Shown: positions 38,301 through 46,518, counted from the stretch's first letter. The stretch is 64,000 bases of DNA from Urechidicola croceus (GCA_905181865.1 CAJIZG010000003.1:575001-639000); one strand, 5' to 3'. The notes: generated by a model from the sequence alone, not told the origin. A program made the numbers and translations.

Positions 38301-39074
38301 GGAAATGAATCGGTAAACGAAGATGATAAACTGGGCGTTGACTATAACAGAGTTAAAATTGCCTCATTAAGCGCAAACCCTTCTTTTAAATGGACAGGCA
38401 GAATGGGTGCTGAATTTAAAGGTGGCTTATTGTTTGAAAGAAGGCAGGTAGAAAAAACATCAGGTCGATTTGTTAGCGCACTCCCAGAAGTCTCTGATGA
38501 AGAAGAAAAGTATGTAGGATTTAATGCAAACTATTCTTTTGTGAATTTCGACAACAATGCGCTTCAAAATTTAGGAATGAAAACCGATATTAATATAGGC
38601 TGGAAAACTAATACCTCAGATCAAACATTTAATAATGGCTATCTAATTCCTGAACTCAGTTTTAATCATAAATTAGATAGCAACGGAAAGATTGTTCTTG
38701 CTACAAAATTAAAAGGACACCTTATTATTGGAGACAAGTTTGAATTTTACAATGCGGCAAGTATTGGCGGAAAAGATGGACTAAGAGGGTATCGGAATCA
38801 ACGATTTACAGGAAATAAATCGTTTTATCAAAATACAGATATCCGATATAACTTTCAAAATCTAAAAACGAGATTGCTTCCCTTAAAACTTGGGGTGCTA
38901 GCAGGTTTTGATTATGGCCGCGTATGGGTTAATGGAGAAAACTCCAACGACTGGAAAACATCCTATGGCGCTGGATTTTGGGTTGTAGGTGCAGAAATAA
39001 TAAATTTAAACTTCTACATATTTAATTCTAGAGAAGGAGCTTATGTCCGGTTTGGATTGGGCTTTGGATTTTAA
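35373..39074 (+). CDS. Lipoprotein metallophosphatase with kinase-like segment and C-terminal barrel
   Basis: About 1233 residues with a lipoprotein signal (cysteine 21 in LFLSSCATHH). Residues about 50-340 are a calcineurin-type phosphatase with all metal motifs: GDGG (D55), LGDNIY, GNHD, HHPLF and SGHEHS. Residues about 430-690 have a glycine-rich loop (RTGGGHQSRSIRLV), a strand with lysines (YIMRALKKS), then GDWDRHEDQW near 611 and PIPRDRDQAFS near 635. That order resembles the N-lobe, catalytic loop and metal loop of HipA/Fam20/CotH-type atypical kinases. From about 905 the protein is a BamA/TamA-like outer-membrane barrel ending FGLGFGF. I prefer ATG 35373; a TTG lies 9 bases upstream. 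Confidence 0.75.
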   Translation: MSYTKFQKLSILHIILFLSSCATHHVQYDKSVIDWNESQKELDSNVSHTFYLIGDGGKASKSSVNTNYYSLKNDLNKASKQSTVLFLGDNIYEKGMPRENDPDRKSAEEILDAQLSLVANFAGKTIFIPGNHDYYNEGPLGLKREADYITKKLDDKDAFLPKNGCPIKKVTISDNIVLVIVDSQWFLEDWDKSPTMNSECDIKTREGFFDEFEGLLKKNEQKTILISLHHPLFSNGPHGGQFSIKQQLFPINDKIPLPIFGSFINLLRKTSGASPQDLQNPIYLNFKKRIVTITQKSKKAIFISGHEHSLQYIERENKPQIISGAGSKSSAARAVNGGKFSYGGIGYAKIEVLENGASWVYFYTEEKNKQTLLFQKEIFQKTPLPVKYNYPDSFPKTVKTSIYSKEETTKGKLFNAFWGEHYRKYYSTKVEAPTVLLDTLFGGLTPIRTGGGHQSRSIRLVDKDGKEYIMRALKKSATQYFQEVAFKDQYVHNQFENTYTEELLLDIYTIAHPYATFANATLSEAIGVYHTNPTLYYVPKQNSLKEYNNAYGNELYMIEERPSDGHDEVKSFGFANKIINTEDFLQKLKKTDDNLLDESSYIRARLYDMAIGDWDRHEDQWRWAEFKDGKKTIYRPIPRDRDQAFSSADGFALGALTRIIKDLSLMQVYKENMRSVKRFNMEPFPLDITIISDAELGEWVKQANYIQKHLTDDIIDEAFKQLPLEVQDETIEKIKTQFKGRIKNIENIAREYYDDIHKYAIVKGTDKDNWFDIQRKENGETSVIVYNIKKGKKGSVIFKKNYHKKTTKEIWFYGLGDSDIFNVSGVKNGIIRLRLIGGQNNDLYTIKNGKKVIVYDFKSKKNTFKTNNTKMHLIDNYQLNTHAYKRLKHRKNQIIPMIGANPDGGFRIGLKNIYTIHGFNGNPYTQRYTLDINYYYATHGFDTSYNVEIGNIVHDWNFSVDGIFTSPNYSINYFGIGNESVNEDDKLGVDYNRVKIASLSANPSFKWTGRMGAEFKGGLLFERRQVEKTSGRFVSALPEVSDEEEKYVGFNANYSFVNFDNNALQNLGMKTDINIGWKTNTSDQTFNNGYLIPELSFNHKLDSNGKIVLATKLKGHLIIGDKFEFYNAASIGGKDGLRGYRNQRFTGNKSFYQNTDIRYNFQNLKTRLLPLKLGVLAGFDYGRVWVNGENSNDWKTSYGAGFWVVGAEIINLNFYIFNSREGAYVRFGLGFGF

Positions 39075-39087
39075 ATAAAATAAACTT

Positions 39088-40236
39088 ATGAAAAATATCA
39101 CTTTTATAGTAGCCTTGGTTAGTTCTGTTATAATGTACAGTCAAAGTTCTGTCAAGAAATATATTGAATCCTATGAATTGTCGGAAACAAGAGAATTAAG
39201 AGTCTTTTTACCAGCTTCTTACGAACAGGATTCTATAAGATATTATCCATTGACTGTAGTATTTGATGGAGAATACTTGTTTGATGTTGTTGCTGGAAAT
39301 TCTGTTTTATTTTCACAAAAAAACAAAGCGCCAGAACAGATTGTTGTTGGGATAAGCCAAGGGAATAATAAGAGATATCAAGATTGTGCCTACAACCAAG
39401 GTACTAGTTATCCCGATGGTAAGAGTGAGGCCTTTTATAGATTTGTGAGAAGTGAACTTTTGAGTTTCATGGAACAAAATTATCGTATTTCCCCCTTTAA
39501 AACAATTGTAGGAAGCACCCTAACAGCTAATTTTGCTAATTATTTTATTCTAGAGGACAGTCCTGGATTCGATGCCTTTATAGTTATAAACCCTTATCTC
39601 GCTCCAGACATGTCAATATTACTAAGCAATAATGTGGCTCATATTAAAAATAACACATACTATTACTACATGAGTTCAGGAGATTACAATTCTGAAAAAA
39701 GGCATACTGCTATAAAGACGGTGGATCGTGAACTTTCACATAAGAAAAACCCTAGATTCAATTACAAATATCAAGAGTTTAATGGGGGCACCTCAACATC
39801 CTCTATAGGTCAATCAGTTTCTAGCGCACTTGCCTTCATCTTTGAAATATATTCTTCCATATCTAAAAAAGAATTTAAAGAAAATATTAAAGATCTTTCT
39901 CCTCCAGATGCCATTGCGTATTTAGAAAATAAATATGTAGAAATCGACTATTTATTTGGTTCCAACTTAAAAATAAGAGAAAGAGATATTTACGCCATTG
40001 AACCAATCATTATTGACAAAGAAAATGGAGAATATTTACGTGACTTTGGAGAAATGATTTACAAACTATTTCCAGAATCACCACTTGGCGATTACTACGT
40101 AGGACTTGATTTCGAATTTAGAGGTAAATTTAAGCAGGCCTTAAAAGCCTATAAAGTAGGCTATATGAAATTTAAAAACGATCCGGTCGGAGCCGAAAGT
40201 TTTTACAAAAATATTGAGCGTGTTGTAGATAAATAA
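39088..40236 (+). CDS. Esterase-like alpha/beta-hydrolase, probably inactive, with TPR-like tail
   Basis: A 382-residue protein with signal peptide (MKNITFIVALVSSVIMYSQS). It follows the putative-esterase (IroE/Fes) pattern: LRVFLPASYEQ, YPLTVVFDGEYLFD, then the region where the nucleophile elbow GxSxG is expected. Here it reads VGSTLTANFANYF, so serine and the second glycine are replaced. The histidine usually found in a DHxS-type loop is also missing (GGTSTSSIGQS). It is therefore probably a pseudoenzyme. The C-terminal about 90 residues (GDYYVGLDFEFRGKFKQALK) look like one TPR-type helix pair. It starts 14 bases after the metallophosphatase gene and is likely co-transcribed. Confidence 0.75.
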   Translation: MKNITFIVALVSSVIMYSQSSVKKYIESYELSETRELRVFLPASYEQDSIRYYPLTVVFDGEYLFDVVAGNSVLFSQKNKAPEQIVVGISQGNNKRYQDCAYNQGTSYPDGKSEAFYRFVRSELLSFMEQNYRISPFKTIVGSTLTANFANYFILEDSPGFDAFIVINPYLAPDMSILLSNNVAHIKNNTYYYYMSSGDYNSEKRHTAIKTVDRELSHKKNPRFNYKYQEFNGGTSTSSIGQSVSSALAFIFEIYSSISKKEFKENIKDLSPPDAIAYLENKYVEIDYLFGSNLKIRERDIYAIEPIIIDKENGEYLRDFGEMIYKLFPESPLGDYYVGLDFEFRGKFKQALKAYKVGYMKFKNDPVGAESFYKNIERVVDK

Positions 40237-40238
40237 AA

Positions 40239-40658
40239 TCATCTGATAATCATACGAATACCATCTTCATCGATAGTAATCATTTTTATTTTATACAATC
40301 CGCCGATAGCACTTTTAAATGCTTTTTTACTTATATTCATTTTATATTTAATATCATCTGGACTACTCTTATCATGAAGTGCAATAAAGCCTTCATTCTT
40401 TTTTAATTCGTCTAAAATCTTAATTTCGTTTTTAACCAACGTTTTTCTAAAACCTATAGGTTGCAAACTCAAATCAATGCCACCATCTTCACGAATTTTT
40501 TTGATATACCCAATAACTTCATCACCCTCGGCCAACCTCACATATAATTCATTCTTATATAATAAACCTTCAGTATCTTTATTTATTAAAACGGTAAAAC
40601 CTAAACGAGAAATTCTTCCAATAACTAAATTTACCTTATCTCCTACTTTATACTCCAT
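40239..40658 (-). CDS. Short S1-type RNA-binding protein (CvfB-like C-terminal half)
   Basis: A 139-residue protein with an S1-like OB fold (VGDKVNLVIGRISRLGFTVL, then EGLLYKNELYV) and a C-terminal winged helix (LHDKSSPDDIKYKMNISKKA, then FKSAIGGLYKIKMITIDED). This equals the second half of CvfB proteins, which have several S1 repeats and a winged helix. Its position directly after menD (5 bases) suggests co-transcription. An RNA-binding regulatory role is likely by family, but the target is unknown. Confidence 0.8.
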   Translation of the reverse strand: MEYKVGDKVNLVIGRISRLGFTVLINKDTEGLLYKNELYVRLAEGDEVIGYIKKIREDGGIDLSLQPIGFRKTLVKNEIKILDELKKNEGFIALHDKSSPDDIKYKMNISKKAFKSAIGGLYKIKMITIDEDGIRMIIR

Positions 40659-40663
40659 ATTAT

Positions 40664-42319
40664 TTATTTTAATGCTTTAAAATATAATTTTAAAATTAAA
40701 TCGTTTTTTTCACTTGGAGTGAAAATCTCCAAAATTTTTGGTTTTTCTGAATCCTCATAAAAAAATTCCAACTCCGAATTAATACTCTCTAAATTATCTG
40801 CACTTGAATACGCATAGCCAAACATGGCTGCCAAATGATTTGCTGTTAAACCATGTGGTGTTTCAAAATAAGACAAAGCCTTCGATTCTTTTGGTCCTGG
40901 AATAATCTTAAAAATCCCGCCACCATCATTATTTAAAATGATGATTCTGAAATTATTTTTTACATGCTCGTTCCACAGAGCATTACTGTCATAAAAGAAA
41001 CTTATATCCCCTGTCACAAAAGTGGTTCGTAATTCACTCACAGACGCCGCACCAATTGCCGTACTCGTGCTACCATCAATACCACTTGTACCACGATTAC
41101 AATAAACATGTATTGTATTATTTATATCAAACAACTGAGAGTATCTTATAATAGAACTATTACTCAAATGAAGTTTTGAATTATATGGGACTGATTTTAA
41201 AATCACCTCAAAGGCTTTTAAATCAGAATAATCACAAGCTCCCAAAAATGATTGATGGTTTTGAAATCTAAAATTTTTAATAGCCAACCATAATTTTTGA
41301 AAATCACTTTGCTTTTCCTTCGTTAAAAAGAAAAACTGACTAAAAAATAGTTGTGGTGAAATTTTAAAGTGTTGCGATAAACTAAAGAAAGTGTCATAGG
41401 CTCTGCTTTCATCTATATGCCAATGATATTTTGGCCGCTGTTCTCTTAAAAATTGCTTTACTTTTTTAGAAACAATCATACCTCCAAAAGTCACCAGTAT
41501 TTCAGGCTTTAAATTTTCTAATTCGATTTCATCTAAAGGAAATAATACCTTATCAATACAATTAATAAACTTGGCATTGTATAAATTTGAAGTCGTTTCG
41601 GTTAACACAATAACGGAATCATCTTCAATGATCTTATTTAGTTGAATTTGCAACAATTCATCGGGAAAGTGAGAGCCAACTAGCACCATTTTTTTAGATG
41701 ATCCATTCCAAATAGTCGCGAATTTCTGTAACTCATCCATCGCTAAGGGAACTTCAGTGACATCAATTTTAACGGAATCAAATTTCAACATATCATCCGT
41801 CAATTCATACAATGGCTCTTCAAAAGGTACATTAATATGAACAGGCCCTTTTAAATATATCGACGCTACAAAAGCCTTATTTATAATATCTAAGTTGTCA
41901 TGTGTATCCTTTTTCAAATTTGCCGAAAACAATATATGATTTTCAAAAACATTTTCTTGTCGAATGGTTTGCCCATCTCCAATATCAATCTTATTCTCTG
42001 GTCTATCTGCTGAAATAACAACCAATGGAATTCGACTATAAAAAGCTTCCGAAATTGCTGGATAATAATTAAGTAATGCTGACCCTGAAGTACAAACTAC
42101 AGCCACTGGTTTCTGAATTTGTTGCGCTATTCCAAGAGCAAAAAATGCGGCGCATCGCTCATCAACAATACTATATGTTTTAATTGCTGAATGGTTAAAA
42201 AAACCAATGGTTAAAGGCGCATTTCTAGACCCAGGAGAAATAACAACATCTTCAATGTTATTTGCTATACATGAAGCAATTACAAGTTGAGCTAATTCGT
42301 CTTTTGGAAATTGAGGCAT
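40664..42319 (-). CDS. menD: 2-succinyl-5-enolpyruvyl-6-hydroxy-3-cyclohexene-1-carboxylate synthase
   Basis: A 551-residue thiamine-diphosphate enzyme of normal MenD length. It condenses isochorismate with 2-oxoglutarate in menaquinone synthesis. Visible parts are SCIANNIEDVVISPGSRNAP, the catalytic-glutamate region YSIVDERCAAFFALGIAQQI, VVCTSGSALLNYYPAISEAF, DRPENKIDIGDGQTIRQENV, and the ThDP/Mg motif VTGDISFFYDSNALW...NNDGGGIF. It has its own -7 box upstream. menF lies 1.8 kb away on the same strand, separated by a sulfatase gene on the other strand. Confidence 0.96.
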   Translation of the reverse strand: MPQFPKDELAQLVIASCIANNIEDVVISPGSRNAPLTIGFFNHSAIKTYSIVDERCAAFFALGIAQQIQKPVAVVCTSGSALLNYYPAISEAFYSRIPLVVISADRPENKIDIGDGQTIRQENVFENHILFSANLKKDTHDNLDIINKAFVASIYLKGPVHINVPFEEPLYELTDDMLKFDSVKIDVTEVPLAMDELQKFATIWNGSSKKMVLVGSHFPDELLQIQLNKIIEDDSVIVLTETTSNLYNAKFINCIDKVLFPLDEIELENLKPEILVTFGGMIVSKKVKQFLREQRPKYHWHIDESRAYDTFFSLSQHFKISPQLFFSQFFFLTKEKQSDFQKLWLAIKNFRFQNHQSFLGACDYSDLKAFEVILKSVPYNSKLHLSNSSIIRYSQLFDINNTIHVYCNRGTSGIDGSTSTAIGAASVSELRTTFVTGDISFFYDSNALWNEHVKNNFRIIILNNDGGGIFKIIPGPKESKALSYFETPHGLTANHLAAMFGYAYSSADNLESINSELEFFYEDSEKPKILEIFTPSEKNDLILKLYFKALK

Positions 42320-42339
42320 TCGAAATTCTTAATGGTATG

Positions 42340-42347
42340 CAAAGGTA
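42340..42347 (-). promoter_or_regulatory. -7 box (TACCTTTG) of menD
   Basis: Exact TAnnTTTG on the minus strand, 21 bases before the menD ATG. Confidence 0.6.
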
Positions 42348-42520
42348 CGTAAACAAATTAAAGATAAATTAGAATCATACTTAGTTTTAATTTATCACAA
42401 GTAAAAATATCAATGCACTTCTAACCATATTCTTTTTGAAATTCAAACACCTTACACCTTTTAATTTTATTATTTTTACATATCATTATAGAATTCAGAC
42501 CAATTATAATTACTAGAATA

Positions 42521-42528
42521 TATATTTG
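42521..42528 (+). promoter_or_regulatory. -7 box (TATATTTG) of the sulfatase gene
   Basis: Exact TAnnTTTG, 25 bases before the sulfatase ATG at 42554. Confidence 0.55.
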
Positions 42529-42553
42529 ACAACGATCAACAAAATACTTACTT

Positions 42554-44092
42554 ATGAACTTTAAAAAGAAAATCCTAACGCGTCTCCCTTCAGTTTTAAT
42601 TTTCCTTATAATTTTTCCAATTAACGGAAATGCAGCGAGACAAAATAAAAACAAGCCAAACATTGTTGTCTTCCTGGTGGATGATATGGGACTCATGGAT
42701 ACCTCGGTTCAGTTTATTATTGATAAAGATGGGAACCCAACTAAGCAACCTTTGAATGATTATTATCGTACACCCAATATGGAGAAATTGGCAAAAAATG
42801 GAATTCGGTTTAGTAATTTCTACGCACATTCTGTTTGTTCACCAACAAGAACATCACTCATGTCAGGTCAGAATTCTGCGAGACATGGAGTTACCAATTG
42901 GGTACGCTCAGAAAGTAATAACAAAACACCTTTTGGCCCTCCAAAATGGAACTGGGAAGGACTTACTAAATCTTCAATTACCCTACCAAAAATATTACAG
43001 CAAGCTGGCTATAAAACGATTCATGCTGGTAAAGCCCATTTTGGACCAATTGGTTACGATGGAGAAGATCCATTAAACATAGGATTTGATGTAAATATTG
43101 CTGGGAATTCTTTTGGTCAACCGGGGAGTTATTATGGTAAAGAAGGTTTTGGACACATTAAAGGGAATAAAAATAGAGCCGTTCCAGGTCTGGAGAAATA
43201 CCACGGAAAAGAAATTTTTCTTACAGAAGCACTAACTTTAGAGGCAAATACTGCAATAACTAGCGCTAAGGAAGAAGGGAAACCTTTTTTCCTATACATG
43301 GCACATTATGCAGTTCATGCTCCTTTTCACTCCGACCCTCGTTTTGCAAAGAATTATAAAGATTCTGGAAAATCTGAAAAAGCACAAGCTTACGCAACGT
43401 TGATTGAAGGTATTGATAAATCTCTTGGAGATATTGTTGCGCAGATAAAAAGCCTTGGTTTAGGCGAGAACACAATTATCCTGTTTTTAGGTGATAATGG
43501 TTCGGATGCACCATTACCTATTAAAGAAGATTATTCAAGTTCTGAACCTCTAAAAGGTAAAAAAGGAAACCATTGGGAAGGTGGAATGCGTGTTCCTTTT
43601 ATTGCTTCATGGACTAAAGTTAATGGAAATAATAATATGCAACAAAAACTTGCCATTCCTCAAAATTCGATTCAAACCCAAATGGGAACTATTTTTGATG
43701 TTTTCTCAACGGTTTGTGCATTGGCAGACATAAAACCTCCAAAAGATCACAAAATAGACGGTATAACGTTACACAAACAACTTGAAGGAAAAAGAAATGG
43801 AAATCATCCAGAAGTATTTCTTAACCATTTCCCTCACGCACATCGTACCAATTATTTTACGAGTCTTGTAAAAGAAAACTGGAAAGTTATTTATCATTAT
43901 CAAGTTGATGGAAGTCCGAGGTATGAGTTATTTGATTTAGAGCAAGATCCTCTTGAAGCGAATGATTTACGGACACAAAATCCGAAAAAACTTAAAAAAA
44001 TGATGCAACTATTAGTAAAAGAATTACAAGATAGCAAAGCGCTTTACCCTGAAAAAGATGGAAAAAAATTAGTGCTAATTATGCCCAAATAA
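42554..44092 (+). CDS. Type I (formylglycine) sulfatase, secreted
   Basis: A 512-residue sulfatase with a signal peptide (LPSVLIFLIIFPINGNA). The maturation motif is CSPTR, so cysteine 95 should be converted to formylglycine. Metal ligands are NIVVFLVDDMG at the start and LFLGDNGSDAPL later; HAGKAHFG and AHYAVHAPFHSD complete the active site. Such enzymes strip sulfate from polysaccharides (common in marine Bacteroidota) or other esters. It stands alone between menD and menF, facing the opposite way, with its own promoter and terminator. No polysaccharide-utilisation genes are beside it, which suggests later insertion. Confidence 0.92.
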   Translation: MNFKKKILTRLPSVLIFLIIFPINGNAARQNKNKPNIVVFLVDDMGLMDTSVQFIIDKDGNPTKQPLNDYYRTPNMEKLAKNGIRFSNFYAHSVCSPTRTSLMSGQNSARHGVTNWVRSESNNKTPFGPPKWNWEGLTKSSITLPKILQQAGYKTIHAGKAHFGPIGYDGEDPLNIGFDVNIAGNSFGQPGSYYGKEGFGHIKGNKNRAVPGLEKYHGKEIFLTEALTLEANTAITSAKEEGKPFFLYMAHYAVHAPFHSDPRFAKNYKDSGKSEKAQAYATLIEGIDKSLGDIVAQIKSLGLGENTIILFLGDNGSDAPLPIKEDYSSSEPLKGKKGNHWEGGMRVPFIASWTKVNGNNNMQQKLAIPQNSIQTQMGTIFDVFSTVCALADIKPPKDHKIDGITLHKQLEGKRNGNHPEVFLNHFPHAHRTNYFTSLVKENWKVIYHYQVDGSPRYELFDLEQDPLEANDLRTQNPKKLKKMMQLLVKELQDSKALYPEKDGKKLVLIMPK

Positions 44093-44124
44093 TATTTTAT
44101 TAAAGAATTTTAGAAGAGCTATTG

Positions 44125-44158
44125 AGGTTTTACTTTTTAATTAAAGTAAAACCTTTTT
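44125..44158 (+). terminator. Sulfatase terminator overlapping the menF stop
   Basis: AGGTTTTACTTT (44125-44136) and AAAGTAAAACCT (44143-44154) form a perfect 12-bp stem with a 6-base loop, followed by a T run to 44158 on the plus strand. The stem includes the end of menF on the other strand, whose stop codon is at 44143-44141. Confidence 0.85.
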
Positions 44159-45187
44159 CATAACGTTTGTTTTAGCAACAGTCTCTAACCATTCCTTTTC
44201 TGGAATTGAGTCTTTTGTAATCCCTCCCCCCACAAATAGGGTAGCCATGCTCTTAACAAGGTCAATTTTCATACATCTTAAATTTACAAATAAATCTGCT
44301 TCACGATCACTTAATTCGCCTAAAAAACCCGTGTAATACTCACGGTTATATTGCTCGTTCTCTAAAATGAATAATTTCGATTCATCTTTGGGCAAACCAC
44401 AAACTGCTGGGGTTGGGTGCAATACCTGTATCAAAGGCTTTATAGATTTAGTACTATCAGTAATCTCTCCCTCTAAATCGGCCCTTAAATGCAATAAACC
44501 ACCCGCTTTCACTGTATAAGTATCTGAAGTTGAAATATTATAATCTTGCATCTTATCTGCAATATAATCTATCACAATTTGATGTTCCTCTCTCTCTTTT
44601 TCTCCCCACTCTACACGTAAGACACCATTAAATTTTTGAGTAGACGCCAATGCCATGATCTTAAACTTATTGCTTTTAACGGTTAGCAATCGTTCTGGAG
44701 AAGCTCCCATCCAAATACCTGATATTGGATGACTCCACAAATAGACAAATGCGTTCGGATAAAAATCACACAATTCATTAAAAGTATCCAAAATATTAAA
44801 ATCAACAACTTCAATTTCTTCCTTTCGAGATAATACAACCTTATCTAGCTTTGAATTTTTAATATAAGCAATTCCCTTTTTTACTAACTCAACATGATTC
44901 AACTTGACATCTTCAGCATTGACCACCTCTTTTTTATTTTTAGAAAGCACTGGAATTTCTGATTTACATTTCAGGATTCGAGCCTTAGAATACGGAATTA
45001 CAATTGTATTATTTTTATCATCAAAGGGTGCAAAAATAAACCCATTCCCTGACAAATCTTTAGAATAATGCAATCTATTATCTTTTTGAAAAACACCTAT
45101 AATTTCTTCAGAATGCGGCTTTCTATAAATTACAAAAGGAAACTTACTGTTCTGACTTCTACATATATTTTTTTCTAATTCTTTCAA
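44141..45187 (-). CDS. menF: Isochorismate synthase (chorismate-binding)
   Basis: A 348-residue chorismate-utilising enzyme that makes isochorismate for menaquinone. Typical parts are LDKVVLSRKEEIEV (catalytic lysine region), FVYLWSHPISGIWMGASPER, LRADLEGEITDSTKSIKPLI, LHPTPAVCGLPKDESKLFIL and YTGFLGELSDREADLFVNLR. No siderophore genes are nearby, so menaquinone rather than siderophore synthesis is inferred from menD and menB in the window. It overlaps the upstream hydrolase gene by 4 bases. Confidence 0.9.
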   Translation of the reverse strand: MKELEKNICRSQNSKFPFVIYRKPHSEEIIGVFQKDNRLHYSKDLSGNGFIFAPFDDKNNTIVIPYSKARILKCKSEIPVLSKNKKEVVNAEDVKLNHVELVKKGIAYIKNSKLDKVVLSRKEEIEVVDFNILDTFNELCDFYPNAFVYLWSHPISGIWMGASPERLLTVKSNKFKIMALASTQKFNGVLRVEWGEKEREEHQIVIDYIADKMQDYNISTSDTYTVKAGGLLHLRADLEGEITDSTKSIKPLIQVLHPTPAVCGLPKDESKLFILENEQYNREYYTGFLGELSDREADLFVNLRCMKIDLVKSMATLFVGGGITKDSIPEKEWLETVAKTNVMKKVLL

Positions 45188-46044
45188 TCGTCTAAAACTT
45201 TAATCAGTTCTTTTTTTATTTGATCGAAACGAGACCAAATTAAATCATGACTCGCTTTCTCTAAAGTAATTAATTCAAACTGATCTCGTGAAAACTGCTC
45301 TTCTAAGAACAGCGAATTTTCATAAGGAACTATCCGATCTGTATCTCCATGAATTGATAATATATTTGACGAGTTCTCAACCCATTTTTTCTCCAACGTT
45401 TTTAAATCTTCTTTGTGTTGAAGTTTTTCTTTGGACGCCGCTTTTAAAAATTCAGGAATAAGCCAACGGGTGACCTTCCATCTGTAAAGATTCAAAAACC
45501 AAAACATAGGTTCCACTTCAGAATATATGGCTGGAGCACAGAGCACTATCTTTTTATACTGTTTCTTTGATGCCAAGGCAACCGGGCCACCATAAGAATA
45601 ACCAACCAATATGGTATGTGGAATATCTAATTCAGAAATTAAAGAATTTAGTATTTGGGCTTCCGTTGAAATTGTTTGAATATCACAAATATTATCTTTG
45701 TTATAGCCAACTCTATCAAAAGAAATTAAATTTGCCCTTTTGTTAAGATCTTTATCCAACAAATAACGTTTAAAATCCATCGCTGATCCCGGACTTCCAT
45801 GAACAAAAACAATGTTTGGTAAGGTCGTATCTAATTCTTTTTGAGTTGAAATGATACGAATTTTTTTATTTTGAATGTATTTGGTGTCGATTTGTACAAT
45901 TGCATCAAATTCTTGAAAAATCTCATAAATATCAGCATCTGATTTTGGCTTAAAAAAAACATGTATCAAAATCAAACACACCGTCATTAAAACGAGAATG
46001 ATTGCGCCAACAATTTTCGCTGTTTTCTTGAAAAATCGTAACAT
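45184..46044 (-). CDS. Membrane-anchored alpha/beta hydrolase
   Basis: A 286-residue protein with one N-terminal membrane helix (IVGAIILVLMTVCLILIHVF). The hydrolase core has PNIVFVHGSPGSAMDFKRYL (oxyanion hole HGSPGS), the nucleophile elbow LVGYSYGGPVAL, an acidic residue in SIHGDTDRIVPYEN and a histidine in LEKASHDLIW, so the triad is complete. Its place between the hotdog thioesterase (2 bases) and menF (overlap) raises the possibility of a MenH-like role. However, the membrane anchor argues against standard MenH, so a general esterase is equally likely. Confidence 0.8.
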   Translation of the reverse strand: MLRFFKKTAKIVGAIILVLMTVCLILIHVFFKPKSDADIYEIFQEFDAIVQIDTKYIQNKKIRIISTQKELDTTLPNIVFVHGSPGSAMDFKRYLLDKDLNKRANLISFDRVGYNKDNICDIQTISTEAQILNSLISELDIPHTILVGYSYGGPVALASKKQYKKIVLCAPAIYSEVEPMFWFLNLYRWKVTRWLIPEFLKAASKEKLQHKEDLKTLEKKWVENSSNILSIHGDTDRIVPYENSLFLEEQFSRDQFELITLEKASHDLIWSRFDQIKKELIKVLDD

Positions 46045-46046
46045 TA

Positions 46047-46469
46047 TTAATTTCTTTTTTCTAAAACAATCATTGTGATTTTACACAAAGAAATTAAAGT
46101 TCCAATTTCATCCGTAATTTTTACCTCCCATAAGTGTGTCGTCCTTCCTTTGTGGATCGGTCGGGCAGTCGCAGTAATAATCCCGTCTCTCTTACTTTTT
46201 AGATGATTGGCAGAAATTTCAAGCCCTCTTACTTCAAAATTATCGCTATCAATAAAAACGTGAACTGCCGCTGAACCCGTGCTCTCTGCCAGCGCAACTG
46301 AAGCTCCTCCGTGCAATAACCCCATAGGCTGATGTACACTCGAATTCACTGGCATTTGAGCCGTCAAATAATCTTCACCAATATCCGTATAGGTAATATT
46401 TAAGGTTTCCATCAAGGTTCCTTTCACCATAACATCATTCATAAAACTAAGCGTCTTTGCCTTATCCAT
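46047..46469 (-). CDS. Hotdog-fold thioesterase (PaaI/DHNA-CoA thioesterase type)
   Basis: A 140-residue hotdog thioesterase. The helix-loop LLHGGASVALAESTGSAAVH carries the catalytic glutamate, and NSSVHQPMGLLHGG fits the PaaI/YdiI layout. YdiI-type members hydrolyse DHNA-CoA in menaquinone synthesis. Being the first gene of a run with a hydrolase and menF supports that reading. A -7-like box lies upstream in the shared region with the divergent pRiA4b-like gene. Confidence 0.88.
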   Translation of the reverse strand: MDKAKTLSFMNDVMVKGTLMETLNITYTDIGEDYLTAQMPVNSSVHQPMGLLHGGASVALAESTGSAAVHVFIDSDNFEVRGLEISANHLKSKRDGIITATARPIHKGRTTHLWEVKITDEIGTLISLCKITMIVLEKRN

Positions 46470-46489
46470 AAAGTTTAATTCTTTGCTCG

Positions 46490-46497
46490 TAAAAGTA
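46490..46497 (-). promoter_or_regulatory. -7-like box (TACTTTTA) of the thioesterase-menF run
   Basis: Seven of eight positions fit TAnnTTTG on the minus strand, 20 bases before the thioesterase ATG. Confidence 0.45.
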
Positions 46498-46518
46498 ATA
46501 CTTTATAACATTAAATAG

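Noticed and set aside
42421-43475. Minus- and plus-strand frames around the sulfatase start
   Set aside because: They overlap the sulfatase, whose signal peptide and CSPTR motif fix the true frame.
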